A DNA stretch of 58,929 nt from Candidatus Gastranaerophilales bacterium (GTDB lineage Bacteria > Cyanobacteriota > Vampirovibrionia > Gastranaerophilales > Gastranaerophilaceae), in NCBI GenBank assembly GCA_947588745.1, contig CANPYW010000011.1:1-58929 (forward strand), written 5' to 3'. Made by a program: the position numbers and the translations under genes. The notes under the pieces were generated by a model. It did no database searches, was not told the DNA's origin, and worked only from the letters and a program-made list of their open reading frames with translations. This document shows positions 40,019 through 51,324 of the stretch, one piece after another; positions within the stretch are counted from its first letter, which is position 1; each line of letters opens with the position of its first letter.

Positions 40019-40861
40019 ATGCAAAATGCCCTGCTACCGCAATTTATTATTGAAGAACACATAAAAAATGCTTTAAAAGAAGATATAGGATTTGGAGATA
40101 TTACCACGGATTTTCTCGTACCCGAAAATAAAACCGTAAAAGCTGTCATGAACACAAGAGAAGACGGTATATTATGCGGAATTGACATAGTTGAAACCGT
40201 ATTTAAAACCTTATCCGGCGAAATTAATGTAAAAAAGTTTTACCACGACGGTGATAAAATCAATAAGGGTGATACTATTGCAATAATAGAGGGAAATGCA
40301 AGAGCAATACTTACCGGTGAAAGAACAGCATTAAACTATATACAAAGATTGAGCGGAATTGCAACGGAAACATACAAATACCAAAAAGCAATCGGTAATA
40401 ATAAAGCAAGAGTAACGGATACAAGAAAAACAACCCCCGGGTTCAGAATATTTGAAAAATATGCCGTATACACAGGCGGGGCAAGACTTCATCGTTTTAA
40501 TCTTTCCGATTGCGTTATGATTAAAGATAATCATATTGCATTTGCAGGTTCGATAAAAAATGCGGTCGAAACAATAAGAAAAAATTTATCACATGCCCAC
40601 AAAACAGAAGTCGAGTGTGAAACAATAGAACAGGTAAAAGAAGCACTTGAGGCAAAATGTGATATTATAATGCTCGATAACATGAATTGTGAACTGATGA
40701 AACAATGTGTTACAATAATCGGTAATAATGCAATAATTGAAGCGAGCGGAAACGTAACGGCAGAAAATATTGAAAATATTGCGAGAACGGGTGTGGATGT
40801 AATATCCACAAGTGCCATTGTTGCAAAAGCAAAAACATTAGACATTGCATTAGATATGTAG
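40019..40861 (+). CDS. nadC: Nicotinate-nucleotide pyrophosphorylase (quinolinate phosphoribosyltransferase)
   Basis: NadC converts quinolinate and PRPP to nicotinate mononucleotide. The 280 residues show EDIGFGDITTDFLV, LTGERTALNYIQRLSGIAT, the quinolinate-binding DTRKTTPGFRIFEKYAV, GGARLHRFNLSD, MIKDNHI, and VECETIEQ/MLDNMN. The gene lies 3 bases after nadB in the same operon and is followed after 51 bases by etfB. Confidence 0.97.
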   Translation: MQNALLPQFIIEEHIKNALKEDIGFGDITTDFLVPENKTVKAVMNTREDGILCGIDIVETVFKTLSGEINVKKFYHDGDKINKGDTIAIIEGNARAILTGERTALNYIQRLSGIATETYKYQKAIGNNKARVTDTRKTTPGFRIFEKYAVYTGGARLHRFNLSDCVMIKDNHIAFAGSIKNAVETIRKNLSHAHKTEVECETIEQVKEALEAKCDIIMLDNMNCELMKQCVTIIGNNAIIEASGNVTAENIENIARTGVDVISTSAIVAKAKTLDIALDM

Positions 40862-40912
40862 AGTTTGCACTAATTCTGTTTTTGTTGCACAATAGAGAAA
40901 AAGGGGTTATAA

Positions 40913-41701
40913 GTGAACATCGTTGTGTTTATAAAACAGGTGCCTGATACGGATAATGTAAAATGGACGGAAAATAATAACATAGACAGAGCCAATACGG
41001 ATTGTATCATTAATCCTTTGGATAAACAGGCAATAGAAGCGGCTTTAAACATAAAAAAAATAAATAATGCTCACACAACGGCTGTTACAATGGGGCCGAT
41101 TAATGCCAAATGCATATTAAAAGAAGCAATTGCACTGGGTATGGATGAAGCGGCAATATTATGCGATTCCAAATTTGCGGGTTCTGATACCTGTTCAACA
41201 TCAAAAGTTTTATCAGGTATTATAAAAGAAAAATATCCCGATACTGATTTAATTTTATTCGGACAAAGTGCCATTGACGGTGAAACATCACAGACAGGCC
41301 CTGCTACCGCTGTAAGATTAAATATGCCTTTTATAACTCACGTAAAAGAAATAAACATTTCTGATAACGATACATTAGTTGTTAATCAGGAAACCGACGG
41401 ATATAAAACGACTTATCGGGTTGAAATGCCTGCCGTATTATGTATTAATAATTACGCTATACAACCGCATATTCCTTCAATAAGCGGTTATATGAAAGCT
41501 CAGGATTATGAGATAAAATCATATAATTTTTATGACTTAAATTTATCGGAAACGGATACCGGCATTAAAGGTTCACCCACAAGTGTTGTTAAAGTATTCA
41601 GAAATGAAATGCACAGAAATTGCAAAATGCTTGATGAAGAAAAGGATAAAAATTATCCCGATTTTATCTTTAACGAAATAAAGAAAGTAATGGAGAACTG
41701 A
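40913..41701 (+). CDS. etfB: Electron transfer flavoprotein, beta subunit
   Basis: The 262-residue EtfB binds the AMP/FAD side of the heterodimer that passes electrons from acyl-CoA dehydrogenases or, in anaerobes, takes part in flavin bifurcation. Key segments are IVVFIKQVPDTDNVKW, INPLDKQAIEAAL, TMGPINAKCILKEAIALGMDEA and LILFGQSAIDGETSQTGPA. It starts with GTG at 40913, preceded by AAAGGGG. Its stop overlaps the etfA start (TGATG). No acyl-CoA dehydrogenase or ETF dehydrogenase gene is adjacent, so its redox partner is unknown. Confidence 0.93.
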   Translation: MNIVVFIKQVPDTDNVKWTENNNIDRANTDCIINPLDKQAIEAALNIKKINNAHTTAVTMGPINAKCILKEAIALGMDEAAILCDSKFAGSDTCSTSKVLSGIIKEKYPDTDLILFGQSAIDGETSQTGPATAVRLNMPFITHVKEINISDNDTLVVNQETDGYKTTYRVEMPAVLCINNYAIQPHIPSISGYMKAQDYEIKSYNFYDLNLSETDTGIKGSPTSVVKVFRNEMHRNCKMLDEEKDKNYPDFIFNEIKKVMEN

Positions 41702-42690
41702 TGGAGCCGAACGGTATCTTAATATTTGGAGAACTCACAAACAAATGCGGTTTAAGACCCGTTGTTAAAGAGCTGATAACAAAATCAAGAGAATTGAAAA
41801 CAAAGCTTTGGAATCAAAAAATAAGCGTGTGCGTTATAGGCCCGAGAATTAAATACGATGATATTATAAAAGAACTTGAAGAATACGGTGCCGATGAAGC
41901 CGTTATTGTTAATGATGACAGGTTGAAAGATTATAACACAATATACTACAGCGATATATTTACGCAGCTTGCCTTAAAATATCCGCCCCGTATCATACTG
42001 GCGGGTGCAACATATATCGGTAAAGAAATAGCCGCATATACGGCAGCAAAACTTGAAACGGGTTTAACGGCGGATTGTACCGACCTTAGTATAAATGATA
42101 TTAATCTGCTCGTATCAACAAGACCGACTTTCGGCGGTAAATTGACTGCCGATATATTATGCAAAACATTTCCGCAAATGGCAACGGTTCAAGAACATAT
42201 TTTTACTGCGGAAAAAACTCAAAACAAATCAAACATAAATGTGATATTTAACTGGATTGATTTGGATAAAACGGAAAATAAAATACAAATCACGGAAAGA
42301 AAAGAAAAAAACAGCGGTCACAGAAGTTTATCCGATGCAAAAATAATAGTATCCGGCGGTGCGGGTGCTTGCAAAGATGACGGTTTCTCCCTTATATATC
42401 AATTGGCACAAAGACTCGGTGCTGCCGTCGGCGGTTCAAGAGAAGCTTATGAACGGGGATATATAACGAAATCACAACAAATAGGTCAAACAGGAACTGC
42501 TGTTGCTCCTGAATTATATATTGCCGTCGGGATTTCCGGTGCTAACCAGCATATAGGCAGTATAACAAACAGCAAAAAGATTATAGCAATAAATAATGAC
42601 CCCGAAGCTCCAATATTTAATTATGCCGATATAGGTATAAAAGGCGATTTATTTAAAGTTTTACCGGAATTAATAAAAAAATTTGATTAG
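41701..42690 (+). CDS. etfA: Electron transfer flavoprotein, alpha subunit
   Basis: The 329-residue EtfA partner of EtfB has a weakly conserved N-terminal domain. Its C-terminal FAD-binding domain is clear: IIVSGGAGACKDDGFSLIYQLA, AAVGGSREAYERGY, QIGQTGTAVAPELYIAVGISG, AINNDPEAPIFNYADIGIKGD. It overlaps etfB by one base, so the subunits are translationally coupled. The sugar MFS transporter gene follows 20 bases later. Confidence 0.95.
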   Translation: MEPNGILIFGELTNKCGLRPVVKELITKSRELKTKLWNQKISVCVIGPRIKYDDIIKELEEYGADEAVIVNDDRLKDYNTIYYSDIFTQLALKYPPRIILAGATYIGKEIAAYTAAKLETGLTADCTDLSINDINLLVSTRPTFGGKLTADILCKTFPQMATVQEHIFTAEKTQNKSNINVIFNWIDLDKTENKIQITERKEKNSGHRSLSDAKIIVSGGAGACKDDGFSLIYQLAQRLGAAVGGSREAYERGYITKSQQIGQTGTAVAPELYIAVGISGANQHIGSITNSKKIIAINNDPEAPIFNYADIGIKGDLFKVLPELIKKFD

Positions 42691-42710
42691 TATGAATTAA
42701 GAGGATTACA

Positions 42711-44108
42711 ATGAATAGCGAAGCTAACACTGATGAAAATGCTTTAAAACCGTTTACAACTACGCAATTGCTAAACTTTTGCCTCGGTTTTTTCGGTCTG
42801 CAATTTGCCTGGCAAATGAGAATTATACTTTCGGGCCCCGTTACGGAAGGGCTTGGGGCTTCACCATTTATTTACGGATTAATTTGGCTTGCCGGGCCTT
42901 TTACGGGCATGGTGGTTCAGCCGATTATAGGAATTTTATCGGATAAAACAAAATCCGTTTTCGGAAGAAGGCGTCCTTATTTATTGGGTGGAGCAATTAT
43001 AGCTTCCGTTGCATTATGGTTATTTCCCAATTCGGGAAATATATCAGGAATTATATCAAATTTTGCGGGTGTTAATCTTCCCGTATGGAGTGGATTATTC
43101 ATAGCTGCAATTATGATATGGATTATCGATGCCTGCATAAATATAGCACAAGGTCCTTATAGAGCATTAATTCCTGATGTGGTTCCACAGGAACAGCATT
43201 CTCTTGCAAATTCTTATATAAGTTTATCCATAGGTTTGGGGTCTGTTGTTGCGGCAGGTGTTGCTCCGTTTTTAAAATACGTATGCAAATATGATATGCC
43301 GGTTGTATGGCAGTTTGTAATGGCGGCATTAACATTCACTCTTGCAATGCTTTGGACTTGTATAACAATAAAAGAAAAAAGTACCGTTAATATTGAAAAT
43401 ACGGAAGAAAGGGAAGCAAACGGCGAAAATTTCTTGCAATCGTTAAAGAATTTCTTTTCTAACTCTCCCGAAATTCCCAAAATATGTTTGCTGCAATTTT
43501 TCACCTGGATAGGAATGATGTGTTTGCTTATATATTTTACAAATTTTGCAATACATACCGTATACGGCGTACCTGATTTATCACAGGCGGATGAAGAAAC
43601 TAAAGCTTTATTTTCAAAACTGTCGACAAAGGCAACATATTATTCTCAAATATGTTTTGCAATTTTTAATCTAATCTGCTTTTTAATAGCAATACCCATA
43701 GGTAAAATTGCAGAAAAAACCGGTAATAAAAGAGTTCATATAGTATGTTTGTTATCAATGGCAGTTGCGTATTTAGGCATGGGCTTATTAAAAACATCAC
43801 CTCTTGCAGTCGGAATATTTATGGCATTATCGGGTATCGGCTGGGCAAGCGTTTGTGCTTTACCTTTTGCTATGTTATCAAAATTCATAAAAAAAGGAAC
43901 CGAGGGTTCCGTAATGGGCATATTTAACATATTTATAGCAGGGCCGCAGGTTTTTGTATGTACTTTAGTGGCATGGATAATTAATAAATTCGCATTTACA
44001 AGCGATACGGGAATTAATCATCACTGGGAATATTCGTTCTTTATAGGTGCGGTTATGCTGATAATTGCGGCATTAATTACAAAAACCATAAATGAAAATA
44101 ACAATTAA
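42711..44108 (+). CDS. MFS sugar transporter of the SLC45/GPH type
   Basis: The 465-residue protein with 12 predicted membrane segments resembles the sucrose/maltose:H+ symporter branch (SLC45/SUT-like). The GRRRPYLLGG loop after the second segment, QFAWQMRIILSGPVTEGLG and DACINIAQGPYRALIPDVVP are typical. A disaccharide or glucoside is the likely cargo, entering with protons. It is the last gene of the nadB-nadC-etfB-etfA run and ends at a strong terminator. The specific sugar is unknown. Confidence 0.85.
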   Translation: MNSEANTDENALKPFTTTQLLNFCLGFFGLQFAWQMRIILSGPVTEGLGASPFIYGLIWLAGPFTGMVVQPIIGILSDKTKSVFGRRRPYLLGGAIIASVALWLFPNSGNISGIISNFAGVNLPVWSGLFIAAIMIWIIDACINIAQGPYRALIPDVVPQEQHSLANSYISLSIGLGSVVAAGVAPFLKYVCKYDMPVVWQFVMAALTFTLAMLWTCITIKEKSTVNIENTEEREANGENFLQSLKNFFSNSPEIPKICLLQFFTWIGMMCLLIYFTNFAIHTVYGVPDLSQADEETKALFSKLSTKATYYSQICFAIFNLICFLIAIPIGKIAEKTGNKRVHIVCLLSMAVAYLGMGLLKTSPLAVGIFMALSGIGWASVCALPFAMLSKFIKKGTEGSVMGIFNIFIAGPQVFVCTLVAWIINKFAFTSDTGINHHWEYSFFIGAVMLIIAALITKTINENNN

Positions 44109-44122
44109 AAAATTAATTTTTA

Positions 44123-44150
44123 AAAGACAATACTTTTCGGTATTGTCTTT
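44123..44150 (+). terminator. Terminator after the MFS transporter gene
   Basis: An 11-bp stem AAAGACAATAC/GTATTGTCTTT (44123-44133 with 44140-44150) with a TTTTCG loop and a long T run lies 15 bases after the transporter stop. Confidence 0.92.
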
Positions 44151-44179
44151 TTTTATCCGGTTTAGTATAAAATATTGTT

Positions 44180-46159
44180 ATGAGTAAGAAATTTGAAATT
44201 TGTTCCCAATATAAACCGTCGGGCGACCAGCCGAAAGCAATAGAAGCATTGATTGACGGACTTAATAAAGGTTACGATGCACAAACGCTTTTGGGGATAA
44301 CCGGTTCGGGAAAAACGTATACAATTGCAAATGTAATCGAAAAAATGCAAAGACAAACACTTGTGGTTGCACACAATAAAACACTGGCAGCACAGTTATA
44401 CAACGAATTCAGAGAGCTGTTTCCAAATAATGCCGTAGAATATTTCATATCATACTATGATTATTATCAGCCGGAAGCATATATTCCGAGAAGCGATACA
44501 TATATAGAAAAATCGGCAACAATAAACGATGAAATAGACAGATTAAGACATAACACGACAAGAAGCTTGTACGAACGGGATGATGTTATAGTTGTTGCCT
44601 CGGTTAGCTGCATATACGGCTTAGGTTTACCGGAACAATATTTAAGCAGTGCTTTAAAAATCGAAGTCGGTGATGAAATAGACAGAGAAGCATTTTTAAG
44701 AGAACTTGTTAAAATACAGTTTAAAAGAAACGACCTTGAGCTTGAACGCTCAACATTCAGAGCAAGAGGCGATGTTATAGAAATAATGCCTGCTTATGAA
44801 AAAATGGTTACAAGAATATATCTGTTTGGAGATGAGGTTGAAAAAATCATCAGAATAAACCCTGTATCAGGTGAAATACTTGAAAATCTTGATTCCACCG
44901 TAATATTTCCCGCAGTGCATTATTTATCGGACGAAAATGATAAAGATGAAACAATAAGACTTATAAAACAAGAGCTTCAAGGACAGGTTCAAAAATTTGA
45001 GTTTGAAAATAAGCTTATAGAAGCACAGCGAATATATCAAAGAACAAATTATGATATAGAAATGATAAAGGAAATGGGATATTGCAGCGGTATTGAAAAT
45101 TATTCGAGAATAATCGAAAGAAGAAAACCCGGAAGTGCCCCCTCAACGCTTCTTGATTATTTCAACAAAGATTTTTTACTTGTAATAGATGAATCTCACG
45201 TTTCGATACCTCAATTAAAAGCAATGTATAACGGAGATCAGGCAAGGAAAACCGTACTTGTTGATTACGGTTTCAGGTTGCCGAGTGCAAAAGACAACAG
45301 ACCTTTAAAAATAGACGAATTTTGGAACAAAGTAGGTCAGAAAATTTTTGTATCAGCAACACCGGGTGATTTTGAAAAGGAAATATCATCTCAATTGGTT
45401 GAACAAATAATAAGACCGACAGGACTTGTTGACCCCGAAATATTTGTAAAACCGACATTAAATCAGGTAGACGATTTGATTGAGGAAATAAAAAAAGTTA
45501 CGGACAAAAATGAAAGAATTTTAGTAACAACACTTACAAAAAAAATGGCAGAAGATTTATGCGATTATTTGCTTCAACTCGGCGTAAAAGTAAGATATCT
45601 GCACAGTTCTATAGAATCGCTTGAAAGAGTGGAAATTTTAAGAGATTTAAGACTCGGCATTTTTGATGTTTTAATCGGAGTAAACCTTTTAAGAGAAGGA
45701 CTTGATATACCCGAGGTATCACTTGTTGCTATAATGGATGCGGATAAAGAAGGTTTTTTGCGTTCGGAAACAAGTTTAATTCAAACTATAGGACGTGCGG
45801 CAAGAAACGTATGTTCTAAAGTGATTATGTATGCCGATAAAATAACAGACAGTATGGATAGAGCAATAAAAGAAACCGCAAGAAGAAGGGAATTACAGCT
45901 TAAATATAATAAAGAACATAACATAACCCCAAAAACCATAAAAAAACCAATAGAGAATAACCTTTTACAGCTTGTTGCAAGCTATAGAAATATTGAAGAT
46001 ATTGTTGCGGAAGAAATGGTTGAAAATAACATAAAAAAAGAAGATTTGCCTAAATTACTCGATAAACTCGAAAAAGCCATGAAAAAAGCAGCCTCGGTAC
46101 TTGATTTTGAACGTGCGGCAGAAATAAGAAATCAGATAAAAAAACTCAGAAGTCTTTAA
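44180..46159 (+). CDS. uvrB: Excinuclease ABC subunit B
   Basis: UvrB is the damage-verifying helicase-like subunit of nucleotide excision repair. The 659 residues are full length: [14 protein letters not shown], Walker A GITGSGKT, the beta-hairpin [54 protein letters not shown]-type [24 protein letters not shown] and a C-terminal UVR coiled-coil motif ending [11 protein letters not shown] for UvrC contact. It overlaps the convergent membrane-protein gene by 4 bases. Confidence 0.98.
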   Translation: MSKKFEICSQYKPSGDQPKAIEALIDGLNKGYDAQTLLGITGSGKTYTIANVIEKMQRQTLVVAHNKTLAAQLYNEFRELFPNNAVEYFISYYDYYQPEAYIPRSDTYIEKSATINDEIDRLRHNTTRSLYERDDVIVVASVSCIYGLGLPEQYLSSALKIEVGDEIDREAFLRELVKIQFKRNDLELERSTFRARGDVIEIMPAYEKMVTRIYLFGDEVEKIIRINPVSGEILENLDSTVIFPAVHYLSDENDKDETIRLIKQELQGQVQKFEFENKLIEAQRIYQRTNYDIEMIKEMGYCSGIENYSRIIERRKPGSAPSTLLDYFNKDFLLVIDESHVSIPQLKAMYNGDQARKTVLVDYGFRLPSAKDNRPLKIDEFWNKVGQKIFVSATPGDFEKEISSQLVEQIIRPTGLVDPEIFVKPTLNQVDDLIEEIKKVTDKNERILVTTLTKKMAEDLCDYLLQLGVKVRYLHSSIESLERVEILRDLRLGIFDVLIGVNLLREGLDIPEVSLVAIMDADKEGFLRSETSLIQTIGRAARNVCSKVIMYADKITDSMDRAIKETARRRELQLKYNKEHNITPKTIKKPIENNLLQLVASYRNIEDIVAEEMVENNIKKEDLPKLLDKLEKAMKKAASVLDFERAAEIRNQIKKLRSL

Positions 46160-46887
46160 CCTTTTTTACGAAAATCTTTTATATTTTTTATTTCTGGGAT
46201 TACGTCAATATATAAATCCGAACAATAAGAAAAAACAATTAAAAATGAAAGAACCGTAAAAAAGCTGAAAATAATAGGTATAAATAAACTATCAGATCCC
46301 AACATCTCAAGAAAAATTCTGTAAAATAAATACGCAACAAGTACAACAGAAAAAACAAATTGAAAACAAAAAGAAATCGCTTGAATAATAAAATTACCTG
46401 CTGCATTAATAATTAAATCAAATCTATATGCATCAAATAAATTACCTCTTACGCTATATAATACAGTTGGAACAAAAATAAAAGGCAAACAGGTAAAAAT
46501 TATAGCAAAATAAAAGAAATAATTTAATATTACTTCATCTTCATAAATAAAATTTTTATTATAAAAATCTAAAGCATAATACATGATAAGAGAAAAAGGT
46601 GCCATAACGATAAGCATACAAACAGCATCTTTAATAACAAGAACTATATCAAAAATTCCCGGTAAAAGAGGGGTTTTGTTATTGATATTTCTATTCATCA
46701 TAAAAGAAGAAATACCCAGCATAAAAAATATAAATACACCCCAAACCGTAATAGAACTTTGAACATCAAACTTTAATATCTTTTGATTGGTAAAAATAAA
46801 AAAGGCAATTAATGCCAAAACAAGAATTTTTGCACCCCAGAAATTGTCAGTTTGAATATTTCTAAAAGCTGTAACTATTGATGCCAT
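46156..46887 (-). CDS. Integral membrane protein of unknown function downstream of ftsH
   Basis: The 243-residue protein has six hydrophobic segments (around 19-35, 46-64, 80-110, 125-150, 160-190, 205-225), with short charged loops and no recognised catalytic motif. AGGAG lies six bases before its ATG and begins immediately after the ftsH stop (12-base gap), so the two genes form an operon. Co-transcription with a membrane protease hints at an accessory or substrate role, which is not testable here. Its 3' end overlaps uvrB on the other strand by 4 bases. Confidence 0.7.
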   Translation of the reverse strand: MASIVTAFRNIQTDNFWGAKILVLALIAFFIFTNQKILKFDVQSSITVWGVFIFFMLGISSFMMNRNINNKTPLLPGIFDIVLVIKDAVCMLIVMAPFSLIMYYALDFYNKNFIYEDEVILNYFFYFAIIFTCLPFIFVPTVLYSVRGNLFDAYRFDLIINAAGNFIIQAISFCFQFVFSVVLVAYLFYRIFLEMLGSDSLFIPIIFSFFTVLSFLIVFSYCSDLYIDVIPEIKNIKDFRKKG

Positions 46888-46899
46888 ACTTATCTCCTT

Positions 46900-48771
46900 T
46901 TAATGGCAATTATCTGTGAAATCAGAACCTTTTATACGTGTAATAATTTCAGTAACATCATCATCATCCAAAGTTTCTTTTTCGAGCAGTTCTTTAGCAA
47001 TTGCATCAAGTAAATCACGATGTTCAGTCAATAATTTTTTTGCAGTATCGTAACGCTCATCAATAATTTTTTTAATTTCTCTGTCCAATTCGGCGGCAAA
47101 TTCTTCCGAAAAATCTCTTGTTGTACCGAAATCACGTCCCATAAAAACGTGCTCCTGAGATTTACCGTAAGTCATAGCCCCCATTTTTTCGGACATACCC
47201 CATTGAGATACCATTTTCTTTGCGACTTCCGTAACTTTTTCCAAATCACTTGAAGCACCTGTTGAAACTTTATCCGGGCCGTACACAATTTCCTCGGCAA
47301 CACGACCGCCCAAAGTCATTGTAATTTGATCAAGCAATTTTGCTTTACTTACATGGACTTTATTATCTTCAGGCTTTGTCCAGGTAATACCCAGCGCATA
47401 GCCTCTCGGAATAATAGTAACTTTATGAAGCTCATCACAATTTTTAAGCAATTTAGCCAAAAGTGCGTGACCGACCTCATGATAAGATGTAATTTCTTTA
47501 TCGTCATCAGTCATAACTTTACTTTTCTTTTCAATGCCGGCAATGACTCTATCTATAGCATCATCAATTTCATCCATATTAATTACGGTTTTATTACGCC
47601 TTGCAGCAAGAAGTGCAGCTTCATTCAGTAAACTTTGTAAATCAGCACCCGTAAAACCAGGGGTTCTTTTTGCTAGAACTTTTAAATCAACATCTTTATC
47701 AAGCGGTTTACCCTTAGCATGAACCTGTAAAATTTGTTCACGACCTTTTACATCAGGCAGGCTTACCATAATTTGTCTGTCAAAACGACCGGGACGTAAG
47801 AGTGCGTTATCCAAAATATCGGGTCTATTTGTGGCAGCAAGAATAATAATATTAGTATTATCATCAAAGCCGTCCATCTCAACAAGCAGTTGGTTTAAGG
47901 TTTGCTCACGTTCATCATGTCCACCACCTAAACCAGCACCTCTTTGACGACCAACGGCATCTATTTCATCAATAAATACAATACATGGCTGATGTTTTTT
48001 AGCCTGTTCGAATAAATCACGAACTCTTGAAGCACCAACGCCGACAAACATTTCAACGAAATCAGAACCGCTTATGGAGAAGAAAGGAACACCGGCTTCA
48101 CCAGCAACTGCTTTTGCCATTAATGTTTTACCTGTACCGGGAGCTCCCACGAGTAAAACGCCTTTTGGAATTTTGGCACCGACTTTAAGGTATTTTTCAC
48201 CATTTTTAAGAAAATCAACAATTTCTTCGAGTTCTTGTTTCTCTTCATCAATACCGGCTACATCATTAAAAGTAACTTTAACTTTGCTATCAAGCATAAG
48301 TTTAGCTTTACTTTTACCGAATGATAAAGCTTGAGAACCGCCTGCTTGAATAATTTTTGCCAATATAATAAAAAATGCAATAATTAAAATAATAGGAAGT
48401 GCAGTTCCCATCAAACCTATTACAGAAGAATTTTCACCAGTATTTTTTATTTCATAATTAACGTTATTTTCATCCAAAATGCTATAAATAGGGCTGTTCG
48501 ATACGGGAATATTAACTCTGTATCGTAAAGAAGCCGTATTTAATTCTTTACCGCTAAGCTCTGACTTAACTGAATCATCAAAAGGAATTGCGGTAACAGT
48601 GTCATTATCAATAATAACTTCTTTTATTTCAGCACCTTTAATTTTATTTAAGAACTCGGTATATGTTAATGATTTAGTTGCAGTGGTTGGCCCTGCAAAA
48701 AGCATGGAAGCCAATGCAAGAACCAAAATAAAAACTACCAGCCAAATACCCGTTGATTGTTGTTTGTTCAT
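46900..48771 (-). CDS. ftsH: ATP-dependent zinc metalloprotease FtsH
   Basis: This membrane-anchored AAA+ protease degrades misfolded membrane and regulatory proteins. The 623-residue protein has an N-terminal membrane segment ([16 protein letters not shown]), a periplasmic-type domain, and a second segment ([19 protein letters not shown]). The AAA module follows with Walker A GAPGTGKT, Walker [14 protein letters not shown] and [20 protein letters not shown], then the protease motif HEVGH. The start at 48771 follows AAAGG by seven bases; an upstream in-frame ATG is ignored. It is divergent from the pyruvate formate-lyase operon. Confidence 0.97.
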   Translation of the reverse strand: MNKQQSTGIWLVVFILVLALASMLFAGPTTATKSLTYTEFLNKIKGAEIKEVIIDNDTVTAIPFDDSVKSELSGKELNTASLRYRVNIPVSNSPIYSILDENNVNYEIKNTGENSSVIGLMGTALPIILIIAFFIILAKIIQAGGSQALSFGKSKAKLMLDSKVKVTFNDVAGIDEEKQELEEIVDFLKNGEKYLKVGAKIPKGVLLVGAPGTGKTLMAKAVAGEAGVPFFSISGSDFVEMFVGVGASRVRDLFEQAKKHQPCIVFIDEIDAVGRQRGAGLGGGHDEREQTLNQLLVEMDGFDDNTNIIILAATNRPDILDNALLRPGRFDRQIMVSLPDVKGREQILQVHAKGKPLDKDVDLKVLAKRTPGFTGADLQSLLNEAALLAARRNKTVINMDEIDDAIDRVIAGIEKKSKVMTDDDKEITSYHEVGHALLAKLLKNCDELHKVTIIPRGYALGITWTKPEDNKVHVSKAKLLDQITMTLGGRVAEEIVYGPDKVSTGASSDLEKVTEVAKKMVSQWGMSEKMGAMTYGKSQEHVFMGRDFGTTRDFSEEFAAELDREIKKIIDERYDTAKKLLTEHRDLLDAIAKELLEKETLDDDDVTEIITRIKGSDFTDNCH

Positions 48772-48980
48772 ATAAAAACCTTTATCAAAATAAATGTATG
48801 ACAATTTAATTATAACATTAATATTATGAATTTTAATAGTATATTAAGTCAAAAATACAATATTAAATTTCATCTTATAAAAAAGTAATATAATGATAAA
48901 GCTAAAACGAAATATGTTATACTATAATTCAAGATATGTGTATTTTTTATAATATTTGATTAGGGAGTCAAAGGGGATAT

Positions 48981-51068
48981 ATGGTACTAAATATTTCAAA
49001 AAGTGAAACGGGAAATATTAATGATTTTAAGAGTGGTAAATGGCAAAATGAAATTGATGTAAGAGATTTTATACAAACTAATTACACACCGTATACCGGC
49101 AGTGGTGATTTTTTGGCACCGGCTACCGAAGCAACAAAAGAATTATGGCTTCAATGCCTTAAATTATTCAAACAAGAACGCACATACGGCGGTGTTCTTG
49201 ATATGGATGCAAAAATTATATCAACGATAACATCACATAAAGCGGGATATATCGATAAAAATCTTGAAAAAATTGTCGGATTACAGACGGATGAGCCGCT
49301 AAAACGTTCGCTTCAGCCGTTTGGCGGTATAAGAATGGCTCAAACCGCTTGTAAGTCTTACGGTTATGAAGTTGATAAAGAAGTAACGGAAATATTCACA
49401 AAATACAGAAAAACTCACAATCAGGGAGTATTTGATGTTTATACTCCCGAAATGAAAAAAGCAAGACACGCAGCTATATTAACGGGCTTACCCGATGCAT
49501 ACGGCAGAGGAAGAATTATAGGTGATTACAGAAGAATAGCTTTATACGGGACAGACCGGCTTATACAAGATAAAATACAACAGCACGCTTCCGTTTGCGG
49601 TGAAATGACAAATGAAAAAATTCAATTAAAAGAAGAAATTGCCGAGCAAATAAAAGCGTTAAACGAAATATACGAGCTTGGTAAAATATACGGTTTTGAT
49701 ATTTCAAAGCCCGCACAAAATGCACGTGAAGCTGTTCAATGGCTTTATTTCGGTTACTTAGCCGCAGTAAAGGAGCAAAACGGTGCGGCAATGAGTCTTG
49801 GCAGAACATCAACATTTCTTGACATATACATCGAAAGAGATTTAAAAAACGGAACACTTACAGAAATTGAAGCTCAAGAACTTATTGACCATTTTATTAT
49901 GAAATTAAGGCTTGTTAAATTTGCAAGAACTCCGGAATATAATGCACTCTTTTCGGGTGACCCGACCTGGATAACGGAATCAATCGGAGGAATGGGAATT
50001 GACGGACGAACTCTTGTTACAAAGACATCATTCAGATACATTCATACGCTTGATAATATAGGAACAGCACCGGAGCCGAATATGACAGTATTATGGTCGA
50101 GCGGACTTCCTGAAAACTTTAAACGCTATTGTGCAAGAATGTCAATAAAAACCTCCTCAATCCAGTATGAAAATGATGATATGATGAGGAAAATCCATGG
50201 TGATGACTATGCGATTGCCTGCTGCGTTTCTTCAATGGTTGTAGGTAAAGAAATGCAATTTTTCGGTGCAAGAGCAAATCTGGCAAAATGTTTACTGTAT
50301 GCCATAAACGGTGGAAAGGACGAAATATTAAAAGAACAGGTCGGCCCGAAATATGAACCAGTTACATCCGAATACTTAAATTACGATGAAGTAATGACAA
50401 AATATACGGCTATGATGGAATGGCTTGCCGATTTATATGTAAATACATTAAATACAATTCACTATATGCACGATAAATATTGTTACGAAAAAGCACAAAT
50501 GGCTTTACACGACAAAGAAGTAAAACGCTATTTTGCAACCGGAATAGCAGGATTATCCGTAGTTGCGGATTCTCTTTCCGCAATAAAATATGCAAAAGTA
50601 AAAGTAATAAGAGATGAAAACGGAATTGCTGTTGATTATGAAACGGAAGGAGATTATCCGAAATACGGAAACAATGATGACAGAGTCGATAATATAGCGG
50701 TTGATATTGTTCATAAATTTATGGAAATGATTAGAAAACATCATACATACAGAAATTCCATACCGACAATGTCCATATTAACAATAACATCAAATGTTGT
50801 ATACGGAAAGAAAACCGGAAATACTCCGGACGGAAGAAAAACGGGTATTCCGTTAGCACCGGGAGCAAATCCTATGCACGGCCGAGATAGTAACGGTGCC
50901 GTAGCCTCGTTATCATCCGTTGCAAAACTTCCGTTTAAAGATGCTCAAGACGGTATATCCAATACGTTTTCGATTATACCCGATGCTCTCGGAAAAAATG
51001 AAATATTTATTGATAATTTGGCAGTAAATTTAGACTGCGGTTGTTGCGAAAATAAAATAGGAGGCTGA
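48981..51068 (+). CDS. pflB: Pyruvate formate-lyase catalytic subunit, lacking its own glycyl-radical domain
   Basis: PFL cleaves pyruvate with CoA to acetyl-CoA and formate in anaerobes. This 695-residue chain has the full ten-stranded barrel and the catalytic pair Cys414-Cys415 (AIACCVSS), [33 protein letters not shown], and [23 protein letters not shown]. It aligns with PflB up to [19 protein letters not shown]. It then departs into a cysteine-rich tail ([17 protein letters not shown]) and stops, so the glycyl-radical region is missing. That region is in the next gene. AAAGGGG precedes the ATG. No activating enzyme gene (pflA) is in the window. Confidence 0.93.
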   Translation: MVLNISKSETGNINDFKSGKWQNEIDVRDFIQTNYTPYTGSGDFLAPATEATKELWLQCLKLFKQERTYGGVLDMDAKIISTITSHKAGYIDKNLEKIVGLQTDEPLKRSLQPFGGIRMAQTACKSYGYEVDKEVTEIFTKYRKTHNQGVFDVYTPEMKKARHAAILTGLPDAYGRGRIIGDYRRIALYGTDRLIQDKIQQHASVCGEMTNEKIQLKEEIAEQIKALNEIYELGKIYGFDISKPAQNAREAVQWLYFGYLAAVKEQNGAAMSLGRTSTFLDIYIERDLKNGTLTEIEAQELIDHFIMKLRLVKFARTPEYNALFSGDPTWITESIGGMGIDGRTLVTKTSFRYIHTLDNIGTAPEPNMTVLWSSGLPENFKRYCARMSIKTSSIQYENDDMMRKIHGDDYAIACCVSSMVVGKEMQFFGARANLAKCLLYAINGGKDEILKEQVGPKYEPVTSEYLNYDEVMTKYTAMMEWLADLYVNTLNTIHYMHDKYCYEKAQMALHDKEVKRYFATGIAGLSVVADSLSAIKYAKVKVIRDENGIAVDYETEGDYPKYGNNDDRVDNIAVDIVHKFMEMIRKHHTYRNSIPTMSILTITSNVVYGKKTGNTPDGRKTGIPLAPGANPMHGRDSNGAVASLSSVAKLPFKDAQDGISNTFSIIPDALGKNEIFIDNLAVNLDCGCCENKIGG

Positions 51069-51072
51069 TATT

Positions 51073-51312
51073 ATGTCTGAAATGCAGGAAGAAAATTTAG
51101 TCGGACTTTTGGACGGCTATTTTGAAAAAGGCGGACATCATTTGAATGTCAATGTTCTTACGAAAGAAACACTTCTTGATGCACAGGCACATCCCGAAAA
51201 ATACCCGCAATTAACAGTCAGGGTTTCAGGATATGCCGTTAATTTTATAAAATTAACAAAAGAACAGCAGGATGATGTTATTTCAAGAACTTTCCACAAC
51301 AGATTGGGATAA
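51073..51312 (+). CDS. Glycyl-radical domain of pyruvate formate-lyase as a separate protein
   Basis: The 79-residue protein equals the C-terminal end of PflB. It has [40 protein letters not shown] with the radical glycine (Gly53), and [14 protein letters not shown]. It starts at its own ATG behind a strong AGGAGG (51059-51064) located in the last codons of pflB. Only 4 bases separate the genes. It resembles the stand-alone spare domain YfiD/GrcA but lacks that protein's N-terminal extension, and here the large subunit cannot work without it. It would need to be activated by a PFL-activating enzyme encoded elsewhere. Confidence 0.9.
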   Translation: MSEMQEENLVGLLDGYFEKGGHHLNVNVLTKETLLDAQAHPEKYPQLTVRVSGYAVNFIKLTKEQQDDVISRTFHNRLG

Positions 51313-51324
51313 AAAGGATACAAT

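Noticed and set aside
48957-48972. FNR/CRP-like half-sites TTGA and TCAA before pflB, tempting as an anaerobic operator
   Set aside because: The half-sites are 8 bases apart instead of 6, and they overlap the ribosome-binding region rather than the promoter.
51000-51080. Sequencing error as the cause of the pflB split
   Set aside because: No single insertion or deletion restores a normal linker without leaving the extra cysteine-rich tail; the second gene has its own AGGAGG and ATG. Kept as a test in the finding.
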